NCBI GenBank assembly: GCA_946621635.1
Contig: CAMOOR010000076.1
Span: 1 to 7,050 of the forward strand
DNA length: 7,050 nt
Reading direction: 5' to 3'
DNA from: Colimorpha sp002372855
GTDB lineage: Bacteria > Bacteroidota > Bacteroidia > Bacteroidales > P3
In this document: piece after piece, positions 1 through 5,402 of the stretch
Numbering within the stretch: the stretch's first letter is position 1
Layout: each line of letters begins with the position of its first letter
Notes under the pieces: model-generated
What the model saw: only the letters and a program-made list of their open reading frames with translations
Told to the model about the DNA's origin: nothing
Databases searched by the model: none
Translations under genes and position numbers: made by a program

Positions 1-14
1 TCATTTATCATTTA

Positions 15-25
15 GGCCGAAGGCC
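15..25 (-). terminator. Very short GC hairpin after gldN stop, doubtful terminator
   Basis: Immediately after the gldN stop, GGCC-GAA-GGCC forms a 4-bp stem with a triloop. No T run follows on the minus strand; the next bases are AAATGAT-type repeat. It could help end the transcript, but the stem is too short for a firm call. Confidence 0.2.
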
Positions 26-26
26 G

Positions 27-1121
27 CTAATGTCTCTCGCGGCGTACGCTGACGCGTGCCGGCTGGGAGCCGCCCGACGATGCTGACGAGCGTTCGCGTC
101 GCGATGCGCGTTCCTTCTTCTCGCGAGGCTGCCGCACCTTTGCTGCCTTGGCGGCCTTCGGGTCGGCGGCGGCGATGCTGTCGAGTGAGTCGCGGCGCTG
201 GGGGTCGCCGAAGATGTGCTGTCGGAAGGCCTCGAGCTCGGCTTCTATGCGCCGCTGCTCGGCTGAGAGCTTCGCCGTGTCGCCGTCGGCCACCTGTGCC
301 AGCGTGCGCCCCAGGCGGTTGGCGGTCATGTATATCTTTCCCTTGTACTTGTTGCGGGTGAAGAAGTCGTCCATGGTCATCAGGGCGGCGTCGTTCACGT
401 CGCTGGTCTTCACCGACTGCCGGCTGAGGTATGGCTCCACGTCGCTGTACTTCACCCAGAACAGGGGGTACTTGGCCGACTCGCCTCCGAAGTCGTCCTC
501 GCGCACCATGACGGGACAGAAGGCTACGGGCTTGATGTGGAACGTGGTGTTGGCCTGGTCGTAGTAGGCGCTCTCCTTCAGGAACAGCGTCTTCACCTCG
601 CGCGACGGGATGTCGCTGTTGTCCACGCGCAGCTTGCCCTGCTGCTCCTCGTAGAGGATGTGGTAGTTGTCGAGGAGGGTCTTCATCTCCACCTTTGCCT
701 GCGGCTCGAGCACCTCAGTGCCGTCGAGGTTGTATTCGTAGATGGGTATGTAGCCGTTCAGTGCGAGTTTGAAGACGTAGGTGAACAGGTTCAGGCGCTT
801 GCCCTGGGGCTCCACGGGGTCGTAGAGTCCGGCGTTCTCCTCCTGTGTGAGGTCAATCTCGCGGTAGATGTCGCGCCGCCACACCACGTCCTCGGGCATG
901 ACAGCCGTGGTGGGGTACATGATGCGCATGCGCTGCGTCATGCCGCCCTGCTGTGTGGACTGCTGCTGCCCCTGCTGCTGCTGGGCCTGCGTCTGCGTCC
1001 TGCGCTGACGCGGCTGGGCCAGCGCTTCGCTAAATGATAAATGACAAATGATAAATGATAAACCTATCACCATCGTCCATCTATTCTTCACACTAAACAT
1101 ATTTCTCTTCATAATCTTCAT
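27..1121 (-). CDS. gldN: T9SS ring protein GldN/PorN, periplasmic
   Basis: GldN/PorN is the periplasmic partner of lipoprotein GldK; in the studied systems the two form the large ring under the outer membrane that contacts the GldM shaft. The 364-residue product is close to the usual family length. Residues 1-35 look like a signal peptide: basic start, hydrophobic core about 17-30, likely cleavage after A-L-A at 33-35. A Gln-rich linker follows (about 36-60), then the GldN domain, opening with PEDVVWRRDIYREIDL near 76-91. From about residue 305 the tail is Lys/Arg/Ser/Ala-rich and basic, and looks disordered. The ATG at 1119-1121 was chosen for its A-rich leader. The ATG three codons later (1110-1112) is possible, with AAAAGG about 9 nt upstream. 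It is the last gene of the cluster, 48 bp after gldM. The signal-peptide core is encoded by a 7-bp tandem repeat. Confidence 0.95.
   Translation of the reverse strand: MKIMKRNMFSVKNRWTMVIGLSFIICHLSFSEALAQPRQRRTQTQAQQQQGQQQSTQQGGMTQRMRIMYPTTAVMPEDVVWRRDIYREIDLTQEENAGLYDPVEPQGKRLNLFTYVFKLALNGYIPIYEYNLDGTEVLEPQAKVEMKTLLDNYHILYEEQQGKLRVDNSDIPSREVKTLFLKESAYYDQANTTFHIKPVAFCPVMVREDDFGGESAKYPLFWVKYSDVEPYLSRQSVKTSDVNDAALMTMDDFFTRNKYKGKIYMTANRLGRTLAQVADGDTAKLSAEQRRIEAELEAFRQHIFGDPQRRDSLDSIAAADPKAAKAAKVRQPREKKERASRRERSSASSGGSQPARVSVRRERH
1032..1062 (-). repeat. Heptamer tandem repeat encoding the GldN signal-peptide core
   Basis: On the plus strand there are four 7-bp units, AAATGAT, AAATGAC, AAATGAT, AAATGAT, plus a partial AAA. 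On the coding strand they specify residues about 20-30 of GldN, LSFIICH followed by LSF; the peptide period of seven equals three 7-bp units. A one-unit change would be a frameshift. The same motif appears at the left end of the window (1-13), just past the gldN stop. Confidence 0.85.
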
Positions 1122-1135
1122 CCTTTTAAGCTATC

Positions 1136-1160
1136 TGAACTCCTCGCTGGCGGAGGGGTA
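1136..1160. other. Weak hairpin in the gldM-gldN gap, possibly a repeat relic
   Basis: The 48-bp gap between gldM and gldN contains a short dyad, CCTC near 1142 facing GAGG near 1155 on the plus strand, with a GC-rich loop. It is preceded by TCTGAAC, a 7-mer that also occurs in the gldL-gldM repeat arm (2762-2768). No T run follows, so it is not a convincing intrinsic terminator. It may be a relic or member of a small interspersed repeat. Confidence 0.3.
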
Positions 1161-1169
1161 GTGTTGGGC

Positions 1170-2729
1170 TCACTGAACTTTTATTTCCATGGCTGCGCTG
1201 AGTGTGCGCTCTATGCCGTCGGGGCCGACGGCGGTGACGCGCGAGATGTAGAAGCGGCGTCCGCGTGAGAGGCGGCGGAACTGGTCCTTCTGCGCTGCCG
1301 AGAAGCGTGCGCCGTCGCTGGCCAGCGGCTTGGCGTTGCCCATGTTGTCGAAGAACACGGTCTCGAAGGAGAGCACGCGGAAGCCGATGTCGAGGATGCC
1401 GTCGTCGATGGCGGCACCGATGCTCTCTGCTGCCATGAGGCTGGCCTTGTACATGTTGCCTCCCTTGAAGCGCGAGGGGTTGCCCTGGTCGTCCTTGATG
1501 TCGATGAAGGGCGTGGGGTCGGGCAGCTTGCGCACGCGGAAGGTGAAGGTGCCCATGGTCTGCGGGCGCCCGGTGTTGGTAGAGGTGACGGTGATGACGG
1601 CGTCCTGTCCTATCTTCGCCGGACGGGCTATGTACTTGCCTGCACCGTTGGCGGTGAGCGTGCCGTTGGTCATTGAGGCCGAGATCTTGTTCAGGGGCAC
1701 GCCGGGCACCGACACGCTGATGGGGTTGTTATATCCTGCGTAGAGCATGCGGGTGAGGTCGGCAGAGACGGTGGCCGAGGGCTCTACGACGGTGTACTTC
1801 TGCGAGAAGTCGCGGCGTATGGGCTCGCCGTTGCCGTTGATGGTCTGTATGTAGCCGGCGAGGGTGAAGTCGCCGGTGCGCGAGCATACCGTCTCGTAGA
1901 TGTTGTCGGGCAGGTCTACCTTGCGGTCGCCGATGTATATGTCGGGCACCTGCGTGGTGTCGATGGCGGCCATGACGATGCGCGCCGAGAAGCGGTCGCC
2001 CTGGACAATGGTCTGCGAGTTGGGTATGACGAAGGCGTCGAGTGCGTTCACGCGTATGTCCTTCACGTCGATGTTCTGCACCAGTGTGTGCAGCACCTCC
2101 TTCTCGGCGTTGCGCACGTCGTTCTGCAGCTTGGTGAGCATGGTGACGGCAGCCACGGCGGGCATAGCCTCGAACATGTACTCCTGCCAGTTCTTGCCCA
2201 GTATGCCCTGCGGCACGTCGGTGGTGAGGTCGCTGGCTATGTGTGCCTGCTTCACCGAGTCGGTGATCATGGTGAGTATGCCGTTGCGGTAGCGCTCTAT
2301 GGCGTTCTTCAGCTCTTCGCCGCGGCCGCGCCCGGGTGCGAGCATCACCTGGTTGGCGGCCTCCAGGTCCTCCTTGTTGTGCAGGCTGTCGGGGTTGCCG
2401 TCCTGGCCGTCGGCCTCGTGGGCGATGGCCAGCTTCAGCTCGGTGGCGAAGCTGTAGAGGGAGTCGCTCATGGAGCGCACCTGCATGGCCTTGTCGTACC
2501 ATTCCTTCACCTTCTGAGGGTTGGCGGCCATCTGCTCCTCGAAGTCGGCATAGATGGACAGGTTCTCCTGTGCGGCGTTCTCCGTGGTGCGGTTCAGGCT
2601 CTCCTGCATGATGGCGAAGCCGTTGAGCACCTCGTTGGAGACGTTCAATGCCAGCATAGCCATCAACACCACATACATGAGGTTGATCATCTTCTGGCGC
2701 GGAGAGACGGGTCTTTTCTTTATTGCCAT
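1170..2729 (-). CDS. gldM: T9SS motor/shaft protein GldM/PorM
   Basis: GldM is the inner-membrane and periplasmic half of the T9SS motor. One N-terminal helix packs inside the GldL pentamer, and a long dimeric periplasmic part of four domains spans toward the GldK/GldN ring. The product has 519 residues, the usual family length (about 515). The N-terminus carries the hallmark PRQKMINLMYVVLMAMLAL (residues 10-28), with Arg11 where the family has the motor arginine (R9 in Flavobacterium). The rest has no further membrane segment and reads as beta-rich periplasmic domains. The C-terminal domain, from about 415, contains the KGGNMYKAS and FRVLSFETVF stretches. The start is the ATG at 2727-2729; the in-frame TTG two codons upstream touches the inverted repeat and would spoil the usual MA-x-K start. 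It lies downstream of gldL, across that repeat. Confidence 0.97.
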   Translation of the reverse strand: MAIKKRPVSPRQKMINLMYVVLMAMLALNVSNEVLNGFAIMQESLNRTTENAAQENLSIYADFEEQMAANPQKVKEWYDKAMQVRSMSDSLYSFATELKLAIAHEADGQDGNPDSLHNKEDLEAANQVMLAPGRGRGEELKNAIERYRNGILTMITDSVKQAHIASDLTTDVPQGILGKNWQEYMFEAMPAVAAVTMLTKLQNDVRNAEKEVLHTLVQNIDVKDIRVNALDAFVIPNSQTIVQGDRFSARIVMAAIDTTQVPDIYIGDRKVDLPDNIYETVCSRTGDFTLAGYIQTINGNGEPIRRDFSQKYTVVEPSATVSADLTRMLYAGYNNPISVSVPGVPLNKISASMTNGTLTANGAGKYIARPAKIGQDAVITVTSTNTGRPQTMGTFTFRVRKLPDPTPFIDIKDDQGNPSRFKGGNMYKASLMAAESIGAAIDDGILDIGFRVLSFETVFFDNMGNAKPLASDGARFSAAQKDQFRRLSRGRRFYISRVTAVGPDGIERTLSAAMEIKVQ

Positions 2730-2734
2730 TCTCA

Positions 2735-2855
2735 AAGCCCCCTAAGTTAGGGGGTTGGGGGTCTGAACAAGCGGAATCAGACCTATGCTTGTTATTATTC
2801 CTTATAGGGGGCCTGCGCTTGTTCAGACCCCCACACCCCCTAACTTAGGGGGCTT
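2735..2855. repeat. Long inverted repeat (REP/BIME-like) at gldL-gldM junction
   Basis: The left arm (2735-2773) and right arm (2816-2855) are reverse complements over about 39 nt, with a single one-base indel (GGGGG-TT-GGGGG against GGGGG-TGT-GGGGG). They enclose a 42-nt loop. Each arm also contains its own 17-nt palindrome, CCCCCTAA-x-TTAGGGGG (2738-2754 and 2836-2852). The right arm runs into gldL and provides its last codons (SPLS) and its TAG stop. The left arm ends 5 bp before the gldM ATG. The element resembles the G/C-run palindromic repeats scattered in Bacteroidota genomes and the REP/BIME class generally; that assignment is an inference. No transposase is encoded. In RNA it would form a very stable hairpin between the two motor genes. 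Confidence 0.9.
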
Positions 2856-3775
2856 GCTGGCATGTTGACGGTCATGGCCTCGATCATGCGAGCATAGATG
2901 CGGTTCAGTTCGGCTATCTGTGCCGACATCTTGCGCGTCTGCTCGTTGATCTCGTCGATGGTGCCAATCTGCTGGCTGGCGCCCTTAAGCTGCATCTCGT
3001 AGACCTTGCAGATGCCGGTGAGGGTGCGGTTGAGGTTCTCCATCTCCTCGCTGTCGCGGGTGAGCCGCTCGCTCTGCTCGCCGACCTTCTTCAGCACCTC
3101 GGTCAGGTTCTGCAGCTGCTCCACGTAGTTCTGCGTGGCCTCCTCCATCTGCTCGGGGTCGATGTCGGGTATGGCTGGTGCCGCCATGCCTCCGATGATG
3201 GCCGGTCCTGCTGCCGCGCCGGCGATGCCGATGCCCGCCGTGGCCTCTGCGGCCTCGCCGTCGGCAGGTGCCGTGCCCTCGGGCATGGTGCCGCCACCAC
3301 CGCCGCCGAAGACGATGGTGCCTCCGCCACCGCCCACGACTGTCGTTCCGCCTCCGACGACGGCAGCAGCGCTGCCTTCGCCGCCGACAACGGAACCGCC
3401 GCCGATGATGGTCGTCCCGCCGCCACCGAGCACCACCTCGGGCCCAGCGGCCGTGCTGCCCTCGCCAAGGGGTGTGCCCTCCACGGCGCCCTCGAGGGGC
3501 TGCTCGTCGACGACATGCGTGGGCAGGTCCTTGCCGTCCTCGGTCTTATCGAAGGGACGGTCGAAGCCGGCAATGAAGAACACCAGCACCTCAGTGCCCA
3601 TGCCCAGGAACAGCATGGTGTTGGCACCGGGCAGGTGGGTGAGCTTGAACAGTGCACCCAGGATGACGATAGAGGCACCCCAGCTGTAGGCGTAGTTCAT
3701 GAACGTCTGTCCGGGCACGCTGTCGAGCCACTTCTGCAGACGGTAGATGGGATTGAATTTGCTGTATTTGGTCAT
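2840..3775 (-). CDS. gldL: T9SS motor channel subunit GldL/PorL
   Basis: GldL forms the inner-membrane pentamer that, with two GldM chains, converts proton flow into motion for T9SS. The 311-residue product has two membrane helices, about 28-45 and 53-71, and a cytoplasmic remainder. Residues known to matter in Flavobacterium GldL are present: Tyr30, Lys44 and His47 in helix 1 (aligning with Y13, K27, H30) and Glu62 in helix 2 (aligning with E49). A low-complexity segment (about 104-200) follows, very Gly-rich at 117-162. A helical, probably coiled-coil domain (about 204-306) ends the protein. Flavobacterium GldL is about 215 residues, so most of the extra length is this insert. The last residues SPLS and the TAG stop come from the inverted repeat. 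The ATG start is 79 bp after gldK. Confidence 0.96.
   Translation of the reverse strand: MTKYSKFNPIYRLQKWLDSVPGQTFMNYAYSWGASIVILGALFKLTHLPGANTMLFLGMGTEVLVFFIAGFDRPFDKTEDGKDLPTHVVDEQPLEGAVEGTPLGEGSTAAGPEVVLGGGGTTIIGGGSVVGGEGSAAAVVGGGTTVVGGGGGTIVFGGGGGGTMPEGTAPADGEAAEATAGIGIAGAAAGPAIIGGMAAPAIPDIDPEQMEEATQNYVEQLQNLTEVLKKVGEQSERLTRDSEEMENLNRTLTGICKVYEMQLKGASQQIGTIDEINEQTRKMSAQIAELNRIYARMIEAMTVNMPASPLS
3290..3427 (-). repeat. Glycine-rich imperfect repeat within gldL
   Basis: Codons for GldL residues 117-162 form a G-rich imperfect repeat: runs of three to six glycines alternating with short hydrophobic or hydroxyl groups such as TTII, SVV, TTVV and TIVF, roughly every 8-10 residues. It lies between the membrane helices and the C-terminal helical domain, in the part expected to face the cytoplasm. 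On the plus strand it reads as CCGCC-rich trinucleotide-like sequence, prone to in-frame expansion and contraction. Confidence 0.8.
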
Positions 3776-3782
3776 CGCTGTA

Positions 3783-3818
3783 ATTTACGATTTACGGATT
3801 TTCGATTTACTATTTATT
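3783..3818. repeat. ATTTACG-type heptamer tandem repeat in gldK-gldL gap
   Basis: Five units of a 7-bp AT-rich motif lie in the 79-bp gap upstream of the gldL start: ATTTACG, ATTTACG, then after one extra G ATTTTCG, ATTTACT and ATTTATT. The gap holds no open reading frame and no convincing terminator (no GC hairpin followed by a T run in the minus-strand sense). Similar 7-bp repeats occur upstream of gldK and inside gldN. Confidence 0.7.
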
Positions 3819-3854
3819 AGACAGTCTGGCTGTTGTTGGGTTGCTTTTTTGTGA

Positions 3855-5381
3855 TCAGCGCCGTTGCTTCTTCGTGGTGGCCTTGGCGGGCTTTGCCTTC
3901 TCGCTGGTGGTGTTGGCCAGGCTGCGTACGCAGCGGAAGCCGATGAAGCTGCGTGGCTGGTTCTGGAACTCGCTGGTTCGCCATGCCGAGCGTATGTAGC
4001 TCTCGGGGTCTTTCCACGAGCCTCCGCGCACGCTCTTCTTCTTCAGGCGGTAGGGGTCCTCAAGGGCGGCGTTGTAGCTGAGCTGGGGGTTCAGGTCGTT
4101 CATGGCGTCGACGCCGGCCTCGGTGTAGATGGTCGAGGTCCATTCGGCCACGTTGCCGGCCATGTCGAAGAGGCCGTTGCTGTTGGCGCTGTATATGCCC
4201 ACCTTCGATGTGATGAGGTTGCCGTCCTTGGTGTAGTTGCCGTCGTCGGGCTTGAAGTTGGCAAAGAAGCATCCCTTTCCGCTGGCCACGTCGCCGTTCT
4301 CCCACGGGAACTCGTTCTGCTGCTTGCCGCGTGCGGCATACTCCCACTCGGCCTCGGTGGGCAGACGGTAGCGCTGCACGAAGCGTGCCGCGGGACCGAG
4401 GCCCTTCAGCAGGTACTCGGTGCGCCAGGCGCAGAAGGCGTTGGCCTGCTCCCAGGTGACGCCAACGACGGGATAGTCGTTATAGGCCGAATTGGAGAAG
4501 TAGTTGCGCATGTACATCTCGTTGTCGGCATTGGGGAAGTCGTTCACCCAGCAGGTGGTGTCGGGGTAGATGTTGACGATGTAGGTGTTGAGGAAGTCCC
4601 ACGGCCCGGTGAGCTCGCGGTTGATGGTCTGCCGCACTATCTTTCCCTCGTCGTCGATGTAGGCGGTGTCCTTCGAAATCCACACCTTCTCGTTGGGGTC
4701 AACGGCCACGTCGGTGTTCAGGTTGCGCTCCTCGGGGTTCAGGCGGTTGCGGCGCAGCGCTGCGGTGGTGTAGTCGTAGATTTCGTAGCGGTAGTTCATC
4801 TGGCTGTAGTCGAGCATCTTCTCGCCTGTCACGGGGTTGGTGACGTAGACGCTCTCCATGGCCCGCAGCTCGTCCTCGTTGGGCTTGCGCGGCAGGGGCT
4901 TCTTCCAGTTCAGGTAGGGCTTGATGGGGTCGCCGTTCTTGTCCTCCTCAATCTTGTAGCTCTCGTCGCCACCGTAGTTGGGGTCGGCCATTCGCTCGCG
5001 AATGATGCTGTCGCGCACGTAGCTGACGAACTGGCGGTATTCGGCATTGGTAATCTCGGTGTCGTCCATCCAGAATCCCTCGATGCTGATGTCGCGCACC
5101 GGTGTCTCGCGGCCCCAGAGCGAGTCGCTGGTCTCCAGTCCCATGCGCAGGTGTCCGCGCTTGATGAGCACCATGCCGTAGGGGGTGGGTTCCGTGAAGG
5201 CCCGCCCGCTGGCTCCGGTCAGCTCGCCGCCCGATGCCATCGTCTCCTTGCCGCCGAAGCAGGAGGTAAGGAAAATGAGAAATGCAGAAAATGAGAAAAT
5301 GAGAAATGCCGTGCGCATCCCTCGCTTCCCTTTTCCCCGTCTTGTACTATTCATTGTTATATTCATAGCCGTACTATTCAT
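3855..5381 (-). CDS. gldK: T9SS ring lipoprotein GldK/PorK
   Basis: GldK/PorK is an outer-membrane lipoprotein facing the periplasm that forms the T9SS ring with GldN. The 508-residue product has a lipoprotein signal with lipobox LTSC (Cys41), then a formylglycine-generating-enzyme (FGE/sulfatase-modifying factor) fold. Visible fold motifs are MVLIKRGHLRMG (70-81), RLPTEAEWEYAARG (339-352), GLFDMAGNVAEW (403-414), SVRGGSWKD (450-458) and FIGFRCVRS (479-487). A family-specific insert lies at about 140-290. GldK is regarded as a structural, not catalytic, member of the FGE fold. The tail after 487 is Lys-rich. The ATG at 5379-5381 has an A-rich leader; the ATG at 5316-5318 (Met22) would give a compact lipoprotein signal and is a serious alternative, because codons 1-13 look like intergenic repeat. 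It starts 21 bp after porP. Confidence 0.96.
   Translation of the reverse strand: MNSTAMNITMNSTRRGKGKRGMRTAFLIFSFSAFLIFLTSCFGGKETMASGGELTGASGRAFTEPTPYGMVLIKRGHLRMGLETSDSLWGRETPVRDISIEGFWMDDTEITNAEYRQFVSYVRDSIIRERMADPNYGGDESYKIEEDKNGDPIKPYLNWKKPLPRKPNEDELRAMESVYVTNPVTGEKMLDYSQMNYRYEIYDYTTAALRRNRLNPEERNLNTDVAVDPNEKVWISKDTAYIDDEGKIVRQTINRELTGPWDFLNTYIVNIYPDTTCWVNDFPNADNEMYMRNYFSNSAYNDYPVVGVTWEQANAFCAWRTEYLLKGLGPAARFVQRYRLPTEAEWEYAARGKQQNEFPWENGDVASGKGCFFANFKPDDGNYTKDGNLITSKVGIYSANSNGLFDMAGNVAEWTSTIYTEAGVDAMNDLNPQLSYNAALEDPYRLKKKSVRGGSWKDPESYIRSAWRTSEFQNQPRSFIGFRCVRSLANTTSEKAKPAKATTKKQRR
5271..5310 (-). repeat. Octamer tandem repeat encoding the GldK signal-peptide core
   Basis: Five consecutive 8-bp units read on the plus strand as GAAAATGA, GAAATGCA, GAAAATGA, GAAAATGA and GAAATGCC. 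On the coding strand they specify residues 25-37 of GldK, giving AFLIFSFS followed by AFLIF. The 8-residue peptide period equals three 8-bp units. Eight is not a multiple of three, so gain or loss of one unit would shift the frame. Confidence 0.85.
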
Positions 5382-5399
5382 TTTTCATTATTCATTATT
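5344..5399. repeat. AT-rich direct repeats and heptamers around the gldK start
   Basis: GTACTATTCATT occurs exactly twice (5344-5355 and 5371-5382), 27 bp apart. Three heptamers follow at 5379-5399: CATTTTT, CATTATT, CATTATT. The outermost gldK ATG (5379-5381) falls inside this array, which also encodes the repeated MNST at residues 1-4 and 10-13. The stretch looks like intergenic simple repeat and bears on the choice of gldK start. Confidence 0.75.
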
Positions 5400-5402
5400 C
5401 TT

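Noticed and set aside
2730..2735. TTG start two codons upstream for gldM
   Set aside because: It abuts the inverted repeat, and GldM proteins begin at the MA-x-K type methionine, matched by the ATG at 2727-2729.
2088..2750. 220-codon plus-strand frame antisense to gldM
   Set aside because: Val/Leu/His-rich shadow of the gldM coding frame without any family resemblance.
2735..2855. Insertion sequence or CRISPR reading of the inverted repeat
   Set aside because: No transposase, no target-site duplication visible, and only one pair of inverted arms with no spacer array.
3135..3689. Proline-rich 184-codon plus-strand frame antisense to gldL
   Set aside because: The proline runs are just the complement of the glycine codons in the GldL insert; no independent evidence of coding.
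3864..5294. 476-codon open frame on the plus strand, antisense to gldK
   Set aside because: It is the mirror of a G/C-ending codon gene: low-complexity Val/Gly/Leu/Ala-rich translation, no recognisable domain, while the minus-strand frame is unmistakable GldK.
3855..5381. GldK as an active formylglycine-generating enzyme
   Set aside because: The fold motifs are present, but the gene sits between porP and gldL, carries the GldK insert and a lipobox, and the family is known as a T9SS structural lipoprotein.
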